Of a stretch of 64,000 nucleotides of DNA, positions 54,043-62,505 are shown piece by piece (positions within the stretch are counted from its first letter, which is position 1; every line of letters starts with the position of its first letter). The position numbers and the translations under genes were made by a program. The notes below the pieces were generated by a model, which had not been told where the DNA came from, made no database searches, and was given only the letters and a program-made list of their open reading frames with translations. The DNA is from Streptomyces sp. WAC05374 (lineage in GTDB: Bacteria; Actinomycetota; Actinomycetes; Streptomycetales; Streptomycetaceae), in contig NZ_SMNQ01000004.1 of the NCBI RefSeq assembly GCF_004353505.1, positions 1 to 64,000 on the forward strand. The letters run 5' to 3'.

Positions 54043-54612
54043 CTATGCGCCTTGGGGCACGTACTTGTAGCCGACCCGGCGCACCGTGATGATGCGGTCC
54101 CGGTGGGCCGCGCCGAGCTTGCGGCGCACGCGGGCGACGTGGACGTCGACGGTGCGGCCGTCGCCGATGTGTCCGTAGCCCCAGATGTCCGAGATCAGGG
54201 CTTCCCGCGTGTGGACCGTGTGGGGATGGGCGACGAGGTGGGCGAGCAGGCCGAACTCCAGGTACGTGAGGTCCAGTTCCTGCCCGTCGACCTCGATCCG
54301 CCGGGTGACCTGGTCGACGCGGATGCCGCCGTCGGCGTACACGGGCTCGGGGACGGCCGCCGGTTCCGGCTCGGGGGCCGGCGGGGCGGCCCGGCGCGGG
54401 GCGAGGGGGTGGATCTCCGGATGCACACCGTGCGCGGCCAGCAGGGCGAGGGGGTCGACGTGCGCCGGCAGGTACATCAGGTACCCGACTCGGTCACCGG
54501 GGACGGTGACGGCCGCGTCGGTGGCGGTGGGCCCGGGGAGGAGGTCCCCGACGAGCCGGAGGCGCGGGGAGGGAGAGCGGCGGGTGGCGGATGCGGGCAG
54601 TGCGGTGGTCAC
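54043..54612 (-). CDS. Orphan winged-helix (OmpR/PhoB-type) regulator
   Basis: 189 residues from the GTG at 54612 (AAGGGG six bases upstream). The C-terminal ~95 residues are an OmpR-type DNA-binding domain: VTRRIEVDGQELDLTYLEFG, HTVHTREALISDIWGYG and GRTVDVHVARVRRKLG. The N-terminal ~90 residues are not a receiver domain (no phosphorylatable Asp pattern) and contain VPGDRVGYLMYLPAHVDPLA, so it is not a response regulator. Placed behind its own sulfur-type leader peptide and between the two sulfonate operons, it is the prime candidate regulator of the island. Confidence 0.85.
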   Translation of the reverse strand: MTTALPASATRRSPSPRLRLVGDLLPGPTATDAAVTVPGDRVGYLMYLPAHVDPLALLAAHGVHPEIHPLAPRRAAPPAPEPEPAAVPEPVYADGGIRVDQVTRRIEVDGQELDLTYLEFGLLAHLVAHPHTVHTREALISDIWGYGHIGDGRTVDVHVARVRRKLGAAHRDRIITVRRVGYKYVPQGA

Positions 54613-54866
54613 GATGAGCCCCTTCGGCTGGTCTCGGGGTGGGTGGTACGCGCCGACTCCGCGGCAACGGCTGGGGCAGGGGAAGCGCCGGTGACGGAAC
54701 CGACCGGGTGGCGTCATCGTCGTCGCACGCCGGGCGGCTCCGTACGGCCCCGCAGTGCCGGATCGGGTCGCGAAGAGAGGAGATGAAGAAGGACGCGCGA
54801 GGACGAGCGGCCGCGATGCCGCTGTGCGCGTCGGAAGAGAGCGGTCCCTGGGGAGGGGAGGAAACC

Positions 54867-54950
54867 CTAGACGAGTCGGCAGGCGGCGCTGGCGACGCGA
54901 AGGAGATCGACGTGCCTGCGGCGTACGAGCGACGGCTGCGACGGGGACAT
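54867..54950 (-). CDS. Leader peptide 3 (HVDL motif), upstream of the winged-helix regulator
   Basis: 27 codons from the ATG at 54950: MSPSQPSLVRRR then HVDLLRVASAACRLV and stop; one Cys codon. No ribosome binding site; promoter spacing implies a leaderless transcript. The stop lies 255 bases before the regulator start; that gap shows no other gene. Confidence 0.78.
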   Translation of the reverse strand: MSPSQPSLVRRRHVDLLRVASAACRLV

Positions 54951-54956
54951 GCTGAC

Positions 54957-54985
54957 ATCGTGGGGCTCACTCAGTGCCACGTCAA
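54957..54985 (-). promoter_or_regulatory. Promoter of leader peptide 3, predicted leaderless start
   Basis: On the minus strand TTGACG (54985-54980), 17 bp, CACGAT (54962-54957), six bases, then the ATG at 54950. The CCTAC/GTAGG dyad lies directly upstream of the -35 box. Confidence 0.6.
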
Positions 54986-54990
54986 TACTT

Positions 54991-55009
54991 CCCTACCGAT
55001 GCTGTAGGG
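54991..55009. promoter_or_regulatory. CCTAC-N7-GTAGG dyad, copy 1
   Basis: CCCTAC (54991-54996) and GTAGGG (55004-55009) are perfect arms seven bases apart, next to the leader 3 promoter. Read toward leader 3 the right side continues as GGTAGGGAA, exactly as in copy 2 read toward leader 4. The remaining 300 bases to copy 2 contain a weak minus-strand frame of 88 codons (54993-55259) with no recognisable sequence. Confidence 0.65.
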
Positions 55010-55304
55010 AAAGTCGGCCGACTCCCCGGCTTGTCCACTCCCTGACACAGGGTCCGGCCGCCAGGACCAATCCCTGAGACGGCTCGCGAGGCTCCGCGGC
55101 TCCCTTTGCGAGGCACTCACCCGGCGCTATGCGCACGCCTGGAGCGCTCACCTGCGCACCATCGCGGACCACTGCCTCCATAGCCACCGCCGGAGACACC
55201 GCGGGCAGGACCCCCTCACTGAGCTGCTTGTTCTCGTATAGCGAGACGAGATCGTCCATTATCCGAAACGCCCCTTGGGGTGGAAACCAGCCTCTGCCAC
55301 TATG

Positions 55305-55323
55305 CCTACCAGCCAGGTAGGGA
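55305..55323. promoter_or_regulatory. CCTAC-N7-GTAGG dyad, copy 2
   Basis: CCTAC (55305-55309) and GTAGG (55317-55321), extended to GTAGGGAA, lie 30-45 bases before leader peptide 4, where they would overlap a promoter. Same arm sequence, spacing and orientation relative to the leader as copy 1. Confidence 0.65.
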
Positions 55324-55350
55324 AACTAGGGATTACGAGAGGTGGTGGCC

Positions 55351-55452
55351 GTGCGCACGCTGAAGCAGACAGGCAACCCACTTCCCTTTCTCACCTCCCG
55401 TCGGCACATCGACCTCGGCCGCACGTCCAGCGCCATCTGTCAGCCTTTCTGA
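55351..55452 (+). CDS. Leader peptide 4 (HIDL motif), upstream of the second sulfonate operon
   Basis: 33 codons from the GTG at 55351 (in-frame GTG at 55342 and 55345 are alternatives; GAGAGG is upstream): VRTLKQTGNPLPFLTSRR, then HIDLGRTSSAICQPF and stop. One Cys codon. Core motif identical to the other leaders. 259 bases lie between its stop and the binding-protein gene, with a CCCGGC/GCCGGG hairpin just after the stop and a direct 14-bp duplication at 55577-55604. Confidence 0.78.
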   Translation: MRTLKQTGNPLPFLTSRRHIDLGRTSSAICQPF

Positions 55453-55466
55453 GGCCGTTGAGCGAA

Positions 55467-55483
55467 CCCGGCTCCCCGCCGGG
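55467..55483 (+). promoter_or_regulatory. Hairpin after leader peptide 4
   Basis: CCCGGC (55467-55472) and GCCGGG (55478-55483) with loop TCCCC begin 14 bases after the leader stop. A stalled or terminating ribosome on the leader would cover this region, so it could be part of an attenuation switch. No T run. Confidence 0.4.
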
Positions 55484-55711
55484 CCCGCAGAAGACCGCCG
55501 CCACCGCCCTACGCATCCGGGCCCGTAAGCGCGCGTCGACCGTTCGAGGCGCGGCCCGGCCATGCACCTCGTTCCCGCATCCGTCCCTCGGCATCCGTCC
55601 CTCGGCGTCCTTCGCCGGCCATCCCCCGGACCGTCCAGCGGGCTGGTTGCCGAGGGCTGCGCGTCGCACATCTCCGCACCTTCCTCACACCCACCGTGAA
55701 AGGACACCCCC

Positions 55712-56818
55712 GTGTCTGCCGCAAGACCGCTCACCACCCTGCGTACCGTCGCCGCCGTAGCGGCGCTCCCCTTCCTGCTCACCGCCTGCGGCTACGGCTC
55801 CCAGGCGACCGAGGACGCCGAGCAGCCCAAGGTCGCGGCCGACGCCAAGAAGCTCTCCGCCGGTGAGGTGAGGATCGGCTACTTCCCGAACCTGACACAC
55901 GCCACCGCCCTCGTGGGCGTCGAGGAGGGCCTGCTCCAGAAGGAGCTCGGCGGCACCGCGATCAAGCCCTCGACCTTCAACGCCGGCCCGTCCGAGATCG
56001 AGGCGCTGAACGCGGGCTCCATAGACATCGGCTTCATCGGCCCCTCCCCCGCCATCAACGGCTACACCAAGTCCAAGGGCAAGAACCTGCGGATCATCTC
56101 CGGTTCCGCGTCGGGCGGCGTGAAGCTGGTGGTCAACCCGGAGAAGATCAAGACGCTGGACGACGTCAGGGGCAAGCGGATCGCCACCCCGCAGCTAGGC
56201 AACACCCAGGACGTGGCGTTCCTGCACTGGGTCTCCGAGAAGGGCTGGAAGGTCGACTCGCAGTCCGGCAAGGGCGACGTCTCCGTGGTCCGTACGGACA
56301 ACAAGGTGACCCCGGACGCCTACAAGTCCGGGTCCATCGACGGGGCGTGGGTGCCGGAGCCGACCGCGTCGAAGCTGGTGAGTGAGGGCGCGAAGGTCCT
56401 GCTCGACGAGTCCGACCTCTGGCCGGACAAGAAGTTCGTCATCACCAACATCATCGTGCGGCAGGAGTTCCTCAAGGAGCACCCGGACGTCGTCGAGGCC
56501 GTGCTGCGCGGCACGGTGAAGACCAACGCGTGGATCACCGCCAACCCTGCCAAGGCCAAGGAATCGGTGAACGCGGCGCTGAAGAAGGAGACCGGCAAGC
56601 CGCTGTCGGCGAAGGTCATCGACGCGGCCTGGCCGTCCATCACCCTCACCGACGACCCGCTCGCCGCCACCCTCCAGGCGCAGGCGGACCACGCGGTGGA
56701 CGCCGGACTGCTGAAGAAGCCGGAGCTGGCGGGCATCTACGACCTCACGCTCCTCAACAAGGTGCTCAAGGCCGCGGGCAAGCCGGTGGTGCCCGACGCC
56801 GGGCTCGGCGCCAAGTAA
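55712..56818 (+). CDS. ssuA: Aliphatic sulfonate ABC transporter substrate-binding lipoprotein
   Basis: 368 residues from a GTG with AAAGGA upstream. Signal peptide with lipobox LLTAC (Cys26). VRIGYFPNLTHATALVGVEE, FNAGPSEIEALNAGSIDIGF and IATPQLGNTQDVAFLHWV are SsuA-type. It captures sulfonates outside the membrane for the ATPase and permease encoded next. Preceded by leader peptide 4. Confidence 0.9.
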   Translation: MSAARPLTTLRTVAAVAALPFLLTACGYGSQATEDAEQPKVAADAKKLSAGEVRIGYFPNLTHATALVGVEEGLLQKELGGTAIKPSTFNAGPSEIEALNAGSIDIGFIGPSPAINGYTKSKGKNLRIISGSASGGVKLVVNPEKIKTLDDVRGKRIATPQLGNTQDVAFLHWVSEKGWKVDSQSGKGDVSVVRTDNKVTPDAYKSGSIDGAWVPEPTASKLVSEGAKVLLDESDLWPDKKFVITNIIVRQEFLKEHPDVVEAVLRGTVKTNAWITANPAKAKESVNAALKKETGKPLSAKVIDAAWPSITLTDDPLAATLQAQADHAVDAGLLKKPELAGIYDLTLLNKVLKAAGKPVVPDAGLGAK

Positions 56819-56854
56819 GCCCGAAGCAGCCCGAACTCCCAGGAGGTGACGACC

Positions 56855-57646
56855 ATGGCCACCACGATCGCCAAGGCCGAGGACCGTGCGGCCCTCTCCA
56901 CGCACGCCGCCCGTCTCGAGCACGTCTCGAAGTCCTTCGCCACCCCGGCCGGGCGGCAGCTCGTGCTCGACGACATCTCGCTCGATGTCGCACCGGGCGA
57001 GTTCGTCACCCTCCTGGGTGCGTCGGGCTGCGGCAAGTCCACGCTGCTCAACCTCGTCGCCGGACTCGACCGGCCGACCGCGGGATCCATCGACACCCCG
57101 GGCGGCCGGCCGGCCCTGATGTTCCAGGAACACGCCCTGTTCCCCTGGCTGACCGCCGGCAAGAACATCGAGCTGGCACTGCGGCTGCGCGGCGTGCCGA
57201 AGAACGAGCGGCGCGGGGAGGCGGAGCGGCTGCTGGAACTGGTCCGGCTGAACGGCTCCTACGGCAAGCGGGTGCACGAGCTGTCCGGCGGCATGCGCCA
57301 GCGCGTGGCGCTGGCCCGCGCGCTGGCCCAGGACAGTGACCTGCTGCTGATGGACGAGCCCTTCGCGGCACTGGACGCCATCACCCGCGACGTGCTGCAC
57401 GACGAGCTGACCCGCATCTGGCGCGAGACGCGCCTGTCGGTCCTGTTCGTCACGCACAACGTGCGCGAGGCCGTGCGGCTGGCCCAGCGTGTGGTCCTGC
57501 TGTCGTCCCGGCCGGGCCGGATCGCCCGCCAGTGGGAGATCGGCATCCCGCAGCCGCGCCGCATCGAGGACGCCGCGGTGGCGGAGCTGTCCGTCGAGAT
57601 CACCGAAGAACTGCGTGGGGAGATCCGCCGTCATGGCCAGCACTGA
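56855..57646 (+). CDS. ssuB: Aliphatic sulfonate ABC transporter ATPase
   Basis: 263 residues; the ATG at 56855 has AGGAGG eight bases upstream. Walker A LGASGCGKSTLLNLV, Q loop FQEHALFPWLT, signature ELSGGMRQRVALARAL, Walker B LLLMDEPFAALDAITRD, switch His VTHNVREAVRL. NitT/TauT/SsuB subfamily. Overlaps the permease gene by 14 bases. Confidence 0.92.
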   Translation: MATTIAKAEDRAALSTHAARLEHVSKSFATPAGRQLVLDDISLDVAPGEFVTLLGASGCGKSTLLNLVAGLDRPTAGSIDTPGGRPALMFQEHALFPWLTAGKNIELALRLRGVPKNERRGEAERLLELVRLNGSYGKRVHELSGGMRQRVALARALAQDSDLLLMDEPFAALDAITRDVLHDELTRIWRETRLSVLFVTHNVREAVRLAQRVVLLSSRPGRIARQWEIGIPQPRRIEDAAVAELSVEITEELRGEIRRHGQH

Positions 57647-58523
57647 CACGACCACCACCCAAAAGACCGACGACCTCGCCGGTCTGGAGGCGGGCCTCGA
57701 CGCCCTCGACACCGTACAGGTGACCCGGACGCCGCTGCGGGAGGTCCTCCTGACGAAGGTCCTCCCGCCGGTCGTCGCCGTCACGCTCGTGGTGGCGGCG
57801 TGGCAACTGCTGGTGACCCTGAAGGTCACCGACGAGGCCAAGCTGCCCGCTCCGTCCGCAGTCTGGGACAGTCTGGCCACCATGTGGATGGAGGGCACGC
57901 TCCTCGGCATCCTGTGGACCAGCGTCTCCCGGGCCCTGCTCGGCTTCCTCCTCGCCCTGGCGATCGGCACCCCGCTCGGCCTGCTGGTCGCCCGGGTGAG
58001 CGTGGTGCGCACCGCGATCGGCCCGATCCTGTCCGGGCTCCAGTCGCTGCCGTCGGTGGCGTGGGTGGCACCGGCCGTGCTCTGGCTGGGCCTGAACGAC
58101 TCGATGATGTACGCGGTGATCCTGCTGGGCGCGGTGCCCTCCATCGCCAACGGCCTGGTGGCGGGTGTGGACCAGGTCCCACCGCTGTTCCTGCGCGCCG
58201 GACGGACGCTGGGCGCCACCGGGCTGCGGGGCGCCTGGCACATCGTGATGCCGGCCGCACTTCCCGGTTACCTGGCCGGCCTGAAGCAGGGCTGGGCGTT
58301 CTCCTGGCGCTCCCTCATGGCCGCCGAGATCATCGCCTCCTCGCCCGATCTCGGCCTGGGGCTGGGGCAGTTGCTGGAGAACGGGCGCAACAACTTCGAC
58401 ATGCCGGGTATCTTCCTCGCGATCATCCTGATCCTGCTCGTCGGTGTCGCCATCGACCTGCTGATCTTCAGCCCCCTGGAACGCGCGGTGCTCCGCCGCC
58501 GCGGCCTGCTGGTGAAGGACTGA
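57633..58523 (+). CDS. ssuC: Aliphatic sulfonate ABC transporter permease
   Basis: 296 residues from the ATG at 57633. Six membrane helices and the EAA loop LRAGRTLGATGLRGAWHIVM identify an SsuC-type permease; the cytosolic N-terminus of ~40 residues is Thr/Asp-rich. Completes the second sulfonate importer. This operon, unlike the first, carries no catabolic enzyme. Confidence 0.92.
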   Translation: MASTDTTTTQKTDDLAGLEAGLDALDTVQVTRTPLREVLLTKVLPPVVAVTLVVAAWQLLVTLKVTDEAKLPAPSAVWDSLATMWMEGTLLGILWTSVSRALLGFLLALAIGTPLGLLVARVSVVRTAIGPILSGLQSLPSVAWVAPAVLWLGLNDSMMYAVILLGAVPSIANGLVAGVDQVPPLFLRAGRTLGATGLRGAWHIVMPAALPGYLAGLKQGWAFSWRSLMAAEIIASSPDLGLGLGQLLENGRNNFDMPGIFLAIILILLVGVAIDLLIFSPLERAVLRRRGLLVKD

Positions 58524-58617
58524 GTCTCCCTCGGCGAGCGTTGCTGCGGCGCGGTGCCCACCATGGTCTGACGCGGCGATGCCGGCGCACCGCACGGAGC
58601 GACCCGCGCCGCCGTCG

Positions 58618-60723
58618 TCACACCGTCGTCGTGTGCGCGTGCGGCTCCGCCGGGGCGCTCGGGCGGCTGCGCCATCGAGGGCCGGCACCGAGCGCCGCGG
58701 TGGCCAGGGCGTGGATGGTGACCAGGCACAGCAGTGTGCGGTAGGCGGTCTGCTGGAGCGGCACCAGCCACAGGTGCCGCAGGCTTTCGCCGTCCCGGTG
58801 GAGGGCGTGGGCCGCCAGGGCGAGTTGGGCGAGGCAGAAGGCGGTCCAGGCGAGGACCGTGGCTGAGGCCGTCCCGGTGGCGAGGCCGTAGAGGGCGACA
58901 GCGTCCATGAGGGGCGCGGCCACCGGGAGCGCGAGCTGGAACAGCACCAGGTAGGGAAGGGTGCGGCGGCCCAGGCGGCCCGCGACTCCGTTCTCCTTGA
59001 CGGCGCGGCGGTGCTTCCAGAGGGACTGCAAGGTGCCGTAGGCCCAGCGGTGGCGTTGGTGCCACAGGGCACGGACGGTGGTCGGGACGTGGGTGAGGGC
59101 GTGGGCGTCGCCGCGGTAGACGACGCGCCGGCCGGCCCGGCACAGGGCCATGGCGATGTCGGTGTCCTCGGCGAGGGTGTCGGCGCTGATGCCGCCGCAG
59201 GAGGCCAACGCCGATCGGCGGAAGGCCCCGATGGCTCCGGGGACGGTCGGGCTGGCTCCGATCAGGTCGAACAGGCGGCGCTCCAGGCCGAAGCTCATGA
59301 CGTATTCGAGGTGCTGCCACAGCGCGAGCAGGCCCTTGCGGTTGGCGACCTTGGTGTTGCCGGCCACTGCTCCCACCGAGGGGTCGGCGAAGGCGGACGC
59401 GAGGCGTGCCGCCGCGCCGGGGGCGATAACCGTGTCCGCGTCGACCATGAGGATGATGTCGTGGGCGGCGTGGGCGATGCCAACGTTCAGCGCGGCCGGC
59501 TTGCCCCGGTTGGGCTGGGTCACCACGCGCACCCGCGGGTCCGCCACGGCGCGGGCGGCCGCTGCCGTGCCGTCGGTGGAGCCGTCGTCGACGACGACGA
59601 CGTCGATGTCGGGGCAGCCGCCGTCCAGCAGGGCGCGCACGCATGCGGCGATGGTCGCCTCCTCGTTGTGGGCCGGGACGACGGCGGAGACCGGTGGTGG
59701 CGGCGCCTGGGCCGGCAGGGCGCGGCGGGCGGTGCGGCGCCGGTGCGCGGCCGCGGCCGCGGCGAGCAGGAGCAGCCGGGCGGCGGTGAGCAGGGCCACT
59801 CCGGCCAGCAGCCGGTCGACGACCGGGGGAACGGCGGCCGCCGTCTGGACGAGGGCGATCAGCGCGGACCCGTACCAGCGGTCGAAGGCGGTCGCCGGGG
59901 AGGTCTGCGGCGGCAGGCCCACCGCCTGGGAGACGGTGGTGAAGCGGTAGCCGCGGGCCTTGAGGGTGTCGATGATCCCGCCGAGGGCCGCGACGGTACG
60001 GGAGCGGTCGCCGCCGCCGTCGTGCAGCAGCACGACGGCCCCCTCGCCGTGTTCCGGCAGGGCGCCGCGCACGATCTCCTCGGCGTCGTGGGCCTGCCAG
60101 TCGAGCCCGTCGTGCGTGGACAGGACGGTGAGGTAGCCGAGTTCCCCGGTCGTCACCACGGCCCGCCAGTCGCGGTTGCCGACGGCGTCCGGCATGGAGG
60201 AATAGGGCGGGCGCAGGAGGGTGGTACTGGTACCGGTGGCCCCGGCGAGGGCTGCGCGGCTGGCGGCGAGTTCCAGGCGCGTGCGCCAGTCGGGGGTGGT
60301 CGCGAGGTCGGTGTGGGTGAAGGTGTGCAGGCCCACCTCGTGCCCGGCGGCGGTCTGTTCACGCACCAGTTCGGGGTGTTCGGCCACGCGAGCGCCGGTC
60401 ACGAAGAACGTCGCGGGGACCCGCTCGGCTGCCAGGACCTGGAGGATCTGCCGTGTCCAGGTGGGGTCCGGGCCGTCGTCGAAGGTCAGCGCGACCGTGC
60501 CGGACGGGACGTCGAGGCTGACGGGGGTGGCCGTGCGTGCGTCGAGGACGGGTCCGCCCTCGGCGGCGGACGCCGGTACGCGATCGTCCGGTCCCCGGTC
60601 GTGCGCGGTGTCCCGGTCGCCGCCGCCGCGCAGGACCGAGGTCGCGACGAACAGGGCCGCCAGGAGGGCGGCGAGGACGCAGGCCAGGACCCACCAGTGC
60701 CCGCGGGGCGCGGTCCGCCTCAT
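58618..60723 (-). CDS. Bifunctional polysaccharide deacetylase / family 2 glycosyltransferase (MatB-like)
   Basis: 701 residues from the ATG at 60723, which overlaps the stop of the small upstream gene. One N-terminal membrane helix (about 10-32), then a NodB deacetylase domain with VALTFDDGPDPTW, HTFTHTDL (H-x3-H) and LLRPPYSSMP, then a membrane helix pair and a processive GT2 domain with VVVVDDGSTDGT, LMVDADTV, LAEDTDIAM and QRHRWAYGT (Q-x-x-R-W), and C-terminal membrane helices. This is the plan of Streptomyces MatB, which makes a PNAG-like extracellular polymer in mycelial pellet formation. UDP-GlcNAc is the expected donor. Confidence 0.88.
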   Translation of the reverse strand: MRRTAPRGHWWVLACVLAALLAALFVATSVLRGGGDRDTAHDRGPDDRVPASAAEGGPVLDARTATPVSLDVPSGTVALTFDDGPDPTWTRQILQVLAAERVPATFFVTGARVAEHPELVREQTAAGHEVGLHTFTHTDLATTPDWRTRLELAASRAALAGATGTSTTLLRPPYSSMPDAVGNRDWRAVVTTGELGYLTVLSTHDGLDWQAHDAEEIVRGALPEHGEGAVVLLHDGGGDRSRTVAALGGIIDTLKARGYRFTTVSQAVGLPPQTSPATAFDRWYGSALIALVQTAAAVPPVVDRLLAGVALLTAARLLLLAAAAAAHRRRTARRALPAQAPPPPVSAVVPAHNEEATIAACVRALLDGGCPDIDVVVVDDGSTDGTAAAARAVADPRVRVVTQPNRGKPAALNVGIAHAAHDIILMVDADTVIAPGAAARLASAFADPSVGAVAGNTKVANRKGLLALWQHLEYVMSFGLERRLFDLIGASPTVPGAIGAFRRSALASCGGISADTLAEDTDIAMALCRAGRRVVYRGDAHALTHVPTTVRALWHQRHRWAYGTLQSLWKHRRAVKENGVAGRLGRRTLPYLVLFQLALPVAAPLMDAVALYGLATGTASATVLAWTAFCLAQLALAAHALHRDGESLRHLWLVPLQQTAYRTLLCLVTIHALATAALGAGPRWRSRPSAPAEPHAHTTTV

Positions 60724-60923
60724 CGTGCCGTGTTCACGGCGACGGCGCCCGACGGTTCCGGCGCGTGGGGATCGACGTACAGGATGCCTGCCACCGCGGT
60801 GAGGGCGAGCAGGCATCCGGCACACACCAGGAATCCCACGGCGGTCAGGGCCCGGCGGCGCCGTCCCCGGGGATCGTCGAAGACGGGAGGGCGGGCCGTA
60901 CGGGGTGAGTGGTCGAAGATCAC
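60720..60923 (-). CDS. Small membrane protein coupled to the MatB-like gene
   Basis: 67 residues if the GTG at 60923 is used; a longer frame to 61031 is possible and neither has a clear ribosome binding site. A basic segment (DDPRGRRRRALT) precedes one membrane helix (AVGFLVCAGCLLALTAVAGI) and a short outer tail. The stop overlaps the next ATG (ATGA), which argues that it is translated. No family assigned; it may help or anchor the polysaccharide synthase. Confidence 0.6.
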   Translation of the reverse strand: MIFDHSPRTARPPVFDDPRGRRRRALTAVGFLVCAGCLLALTAVAGILYVDPHAPEPSGAVAVNTAR

Positions 60924-61043
60924 GTCGGGAGAACGAGCATCATCCAAGCAGGTCACAGGGCATGCGGTGAACGGGGCAACGCCGGTTGACGCGCCTGTGT
61001 GCCGACGGCCGGCAGGCCGAGGCTCGTACACCTACGGACGTCG

Positions 61044-62420
61044 TCACACCCGGATGTACCAGCCACGCGCCATGAGCAGCCGGGCGATCGGTACGTAGAA
61101 CAGCAGCAGCCATAGCAACGCCCACACCATGCTCGCCAGCGGCCCGGGCATCCACGAGGCGAGCCCGAGCTCGGCGCCCACGGTCCACAGCGACTCCTCC
61201 CCGCCGTGGTACCGGACGGGGATGTGGTTCAGCGTGATGATGACGAGTTCGGACAGGACGTAGAAGAAGAGCGGGTTGCGGCCGAGGGCCACCAGCGTGT
61301 CGCCGACGGGCCCGAAACCCCGGCGGACGGCACGGCTCAGCCGACCGGCACTGGCACCGCCGACACCGGCCGGTTCGTCCGCCTTCGGCCACAGCTCGCC
61401 GTCGAACACAAGGAGAACCAGGCCGAAGCCGACGGTCATGATCCCGACCGTCACCAGTGCGTACGACGGGGTCCACAAGTGCTTGCCGATCGGGATGACC
61501 AGGCCCAGCGCGAGCCCGGCCACCGCGCACCCCGTACCGCAGGCGATCAGCAGGGCCACGCGCCGGCGGACGCCACCGGTCGTGCGGTAGCGCGCCCTGT
61601 TCCGGACGACGTCCATACCGACGACCAGCCCCGCCCAGCAGTTGACCACCGCCACCCACGTCGACATGACCCCTTCGGGGTCGAACCGCGCGCCGTCGAA
61701 ATTGTGCTCGACACCCCACAGGCTCGTGTCGACGTACGCCTCCAGCGAGCACTCCGCCACCAGTCCGCGGACACCGACGCACTCGGGCCACGGGTTGTGG
61801 AAGGTGTACGTCGACACGACCCAGAAAGCCATGCACAGCAGGGGGAATCCGCCCAGCAGGAACGTCCGGGCGAGGAGCCGACCGCCACGCCCGCGCGTGC
61901 CGCCGGCCGGCAGCAGCGACCACGCGCACGTGACGTACAGCAGCGACACCACCAGGTACACGATGCCCAGTCGCTGCAGCACCCCCGTGAACCGCAGGTG
62001 CTCCAGGGCCTCCGGCAGGAACGGGTACGCGCCCAGGAACGCGCCGATCACGTACAGGAGACCGGCTCGGCGCACGATGCGCAGCAGATGAGCGTGCCTG
62101 TCCGGCCGTTCGCCTGCATCGTGCGAGGCCGGTGACCGGAGGAAGACCGACATGGAGACCGGAATCGCCAGGCCCATGATGAACAGGAACCCCGGGAAGA
62201 CCAGGTCGGCGACCGTCAGCCCGAAGCCCTCCGCGTGCAGCATGACCGAAGACGCCAGCCCCCACACCTGGCTGCCCACGAGGATGCGCAGGACCACGAG
62301 GCAGCCGCGGAACGCGTCCAGCCCAGCAATACGACGACGGGCAGGCGGGGCCTTGGTCGCCTCCGCGGCCGGTTGCGCCGTCGAAACGCGAGTGATCACG
62401 GGCCCGTTCATCCATCCCAT
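61044..62420 (-). CDS. HGSNAT-like (DUF5009) membrane N-acetyltransferase
   Basis: About 458 residues from the ATG at 62420 (ATG 62411 also possible; both with weak ribosome binding sites). IAGLDAFRGCLVVLRILVG is the start of the heparan-alpha-glucosaminide N-acetyltransferase-like domain, followed by about eleven membrane helices including VADLVFPGFLFIMGLAIPVS and LGRNPLFFYVLSELVI. Such proteins transfer acetyl groups across the membrane to sugars, which suits the neighbouring PNAG-type synthase. An inserted loop (ECSLEAYVDTSLWGVEHN) lies outside. Confidence 0.82.
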   Translation of the reverse strand: MGWMNGPVITRVSTAQPAAEATKAPPARRRIAGLDAFRGCLVVLRILVGSQVWGLASSVMLHAEGFGLTVADLVFPGFLFIMGLAIPVSMSVFLRSPASHDAGERPDRHAHLLRIVRRAGLLYVIGAFLGAYPFLPEALEHLRFTGVLQRLGIVYLVVSLLYVTCAWSLLPAGGTRGRGGRLLARTFLLGGFPLLCMAFWVVSTYTFHNPWPECVGVRGLVAECSLEAYVDTSLWGVEHNFDGARFDPEGVMSTWVAVVNCWAGLVVGMDVVRNRARYRTTGGVRRRVALLIACGTGCAVAGLALGLVIPIGKHLWTPSYALVTVGIMTVGFGLVLLVFDGELWPKADEPAGVGGASAGRLSRAVRRGFGPVGDTLVALGRNPLFFYVLSELVIITLNHIPVRYHGGEESLWTVGAELGLASWMPGPLASMVWALLWLLLFYVPIARLLMARGWYIRV

Positions 62421-62505
62421 ACGGCGTCCAACGACCGGGCAGCGTCCCGGACACCAGTGCCGAACACCGGGCCGGGTCGTCACCCGGACGCCGCAGCGTG
62501 CGTCT

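Noticed and set aside
54993..55259. 88-codon minus-strand ORF between leaders 3 and 4
   Set aside because: No recognisable sequence, no ribosome binding site, ends inside the dyad; kept only as a remark in the dyad entry.
55577..55604. 14-bp direct duplication (GCATCCGTCCCTCG twice) as a regulator site
   Set aside because: Simple tandem duplication in the ssuA 5' UTR without symmetry or recurrence elsewhere.
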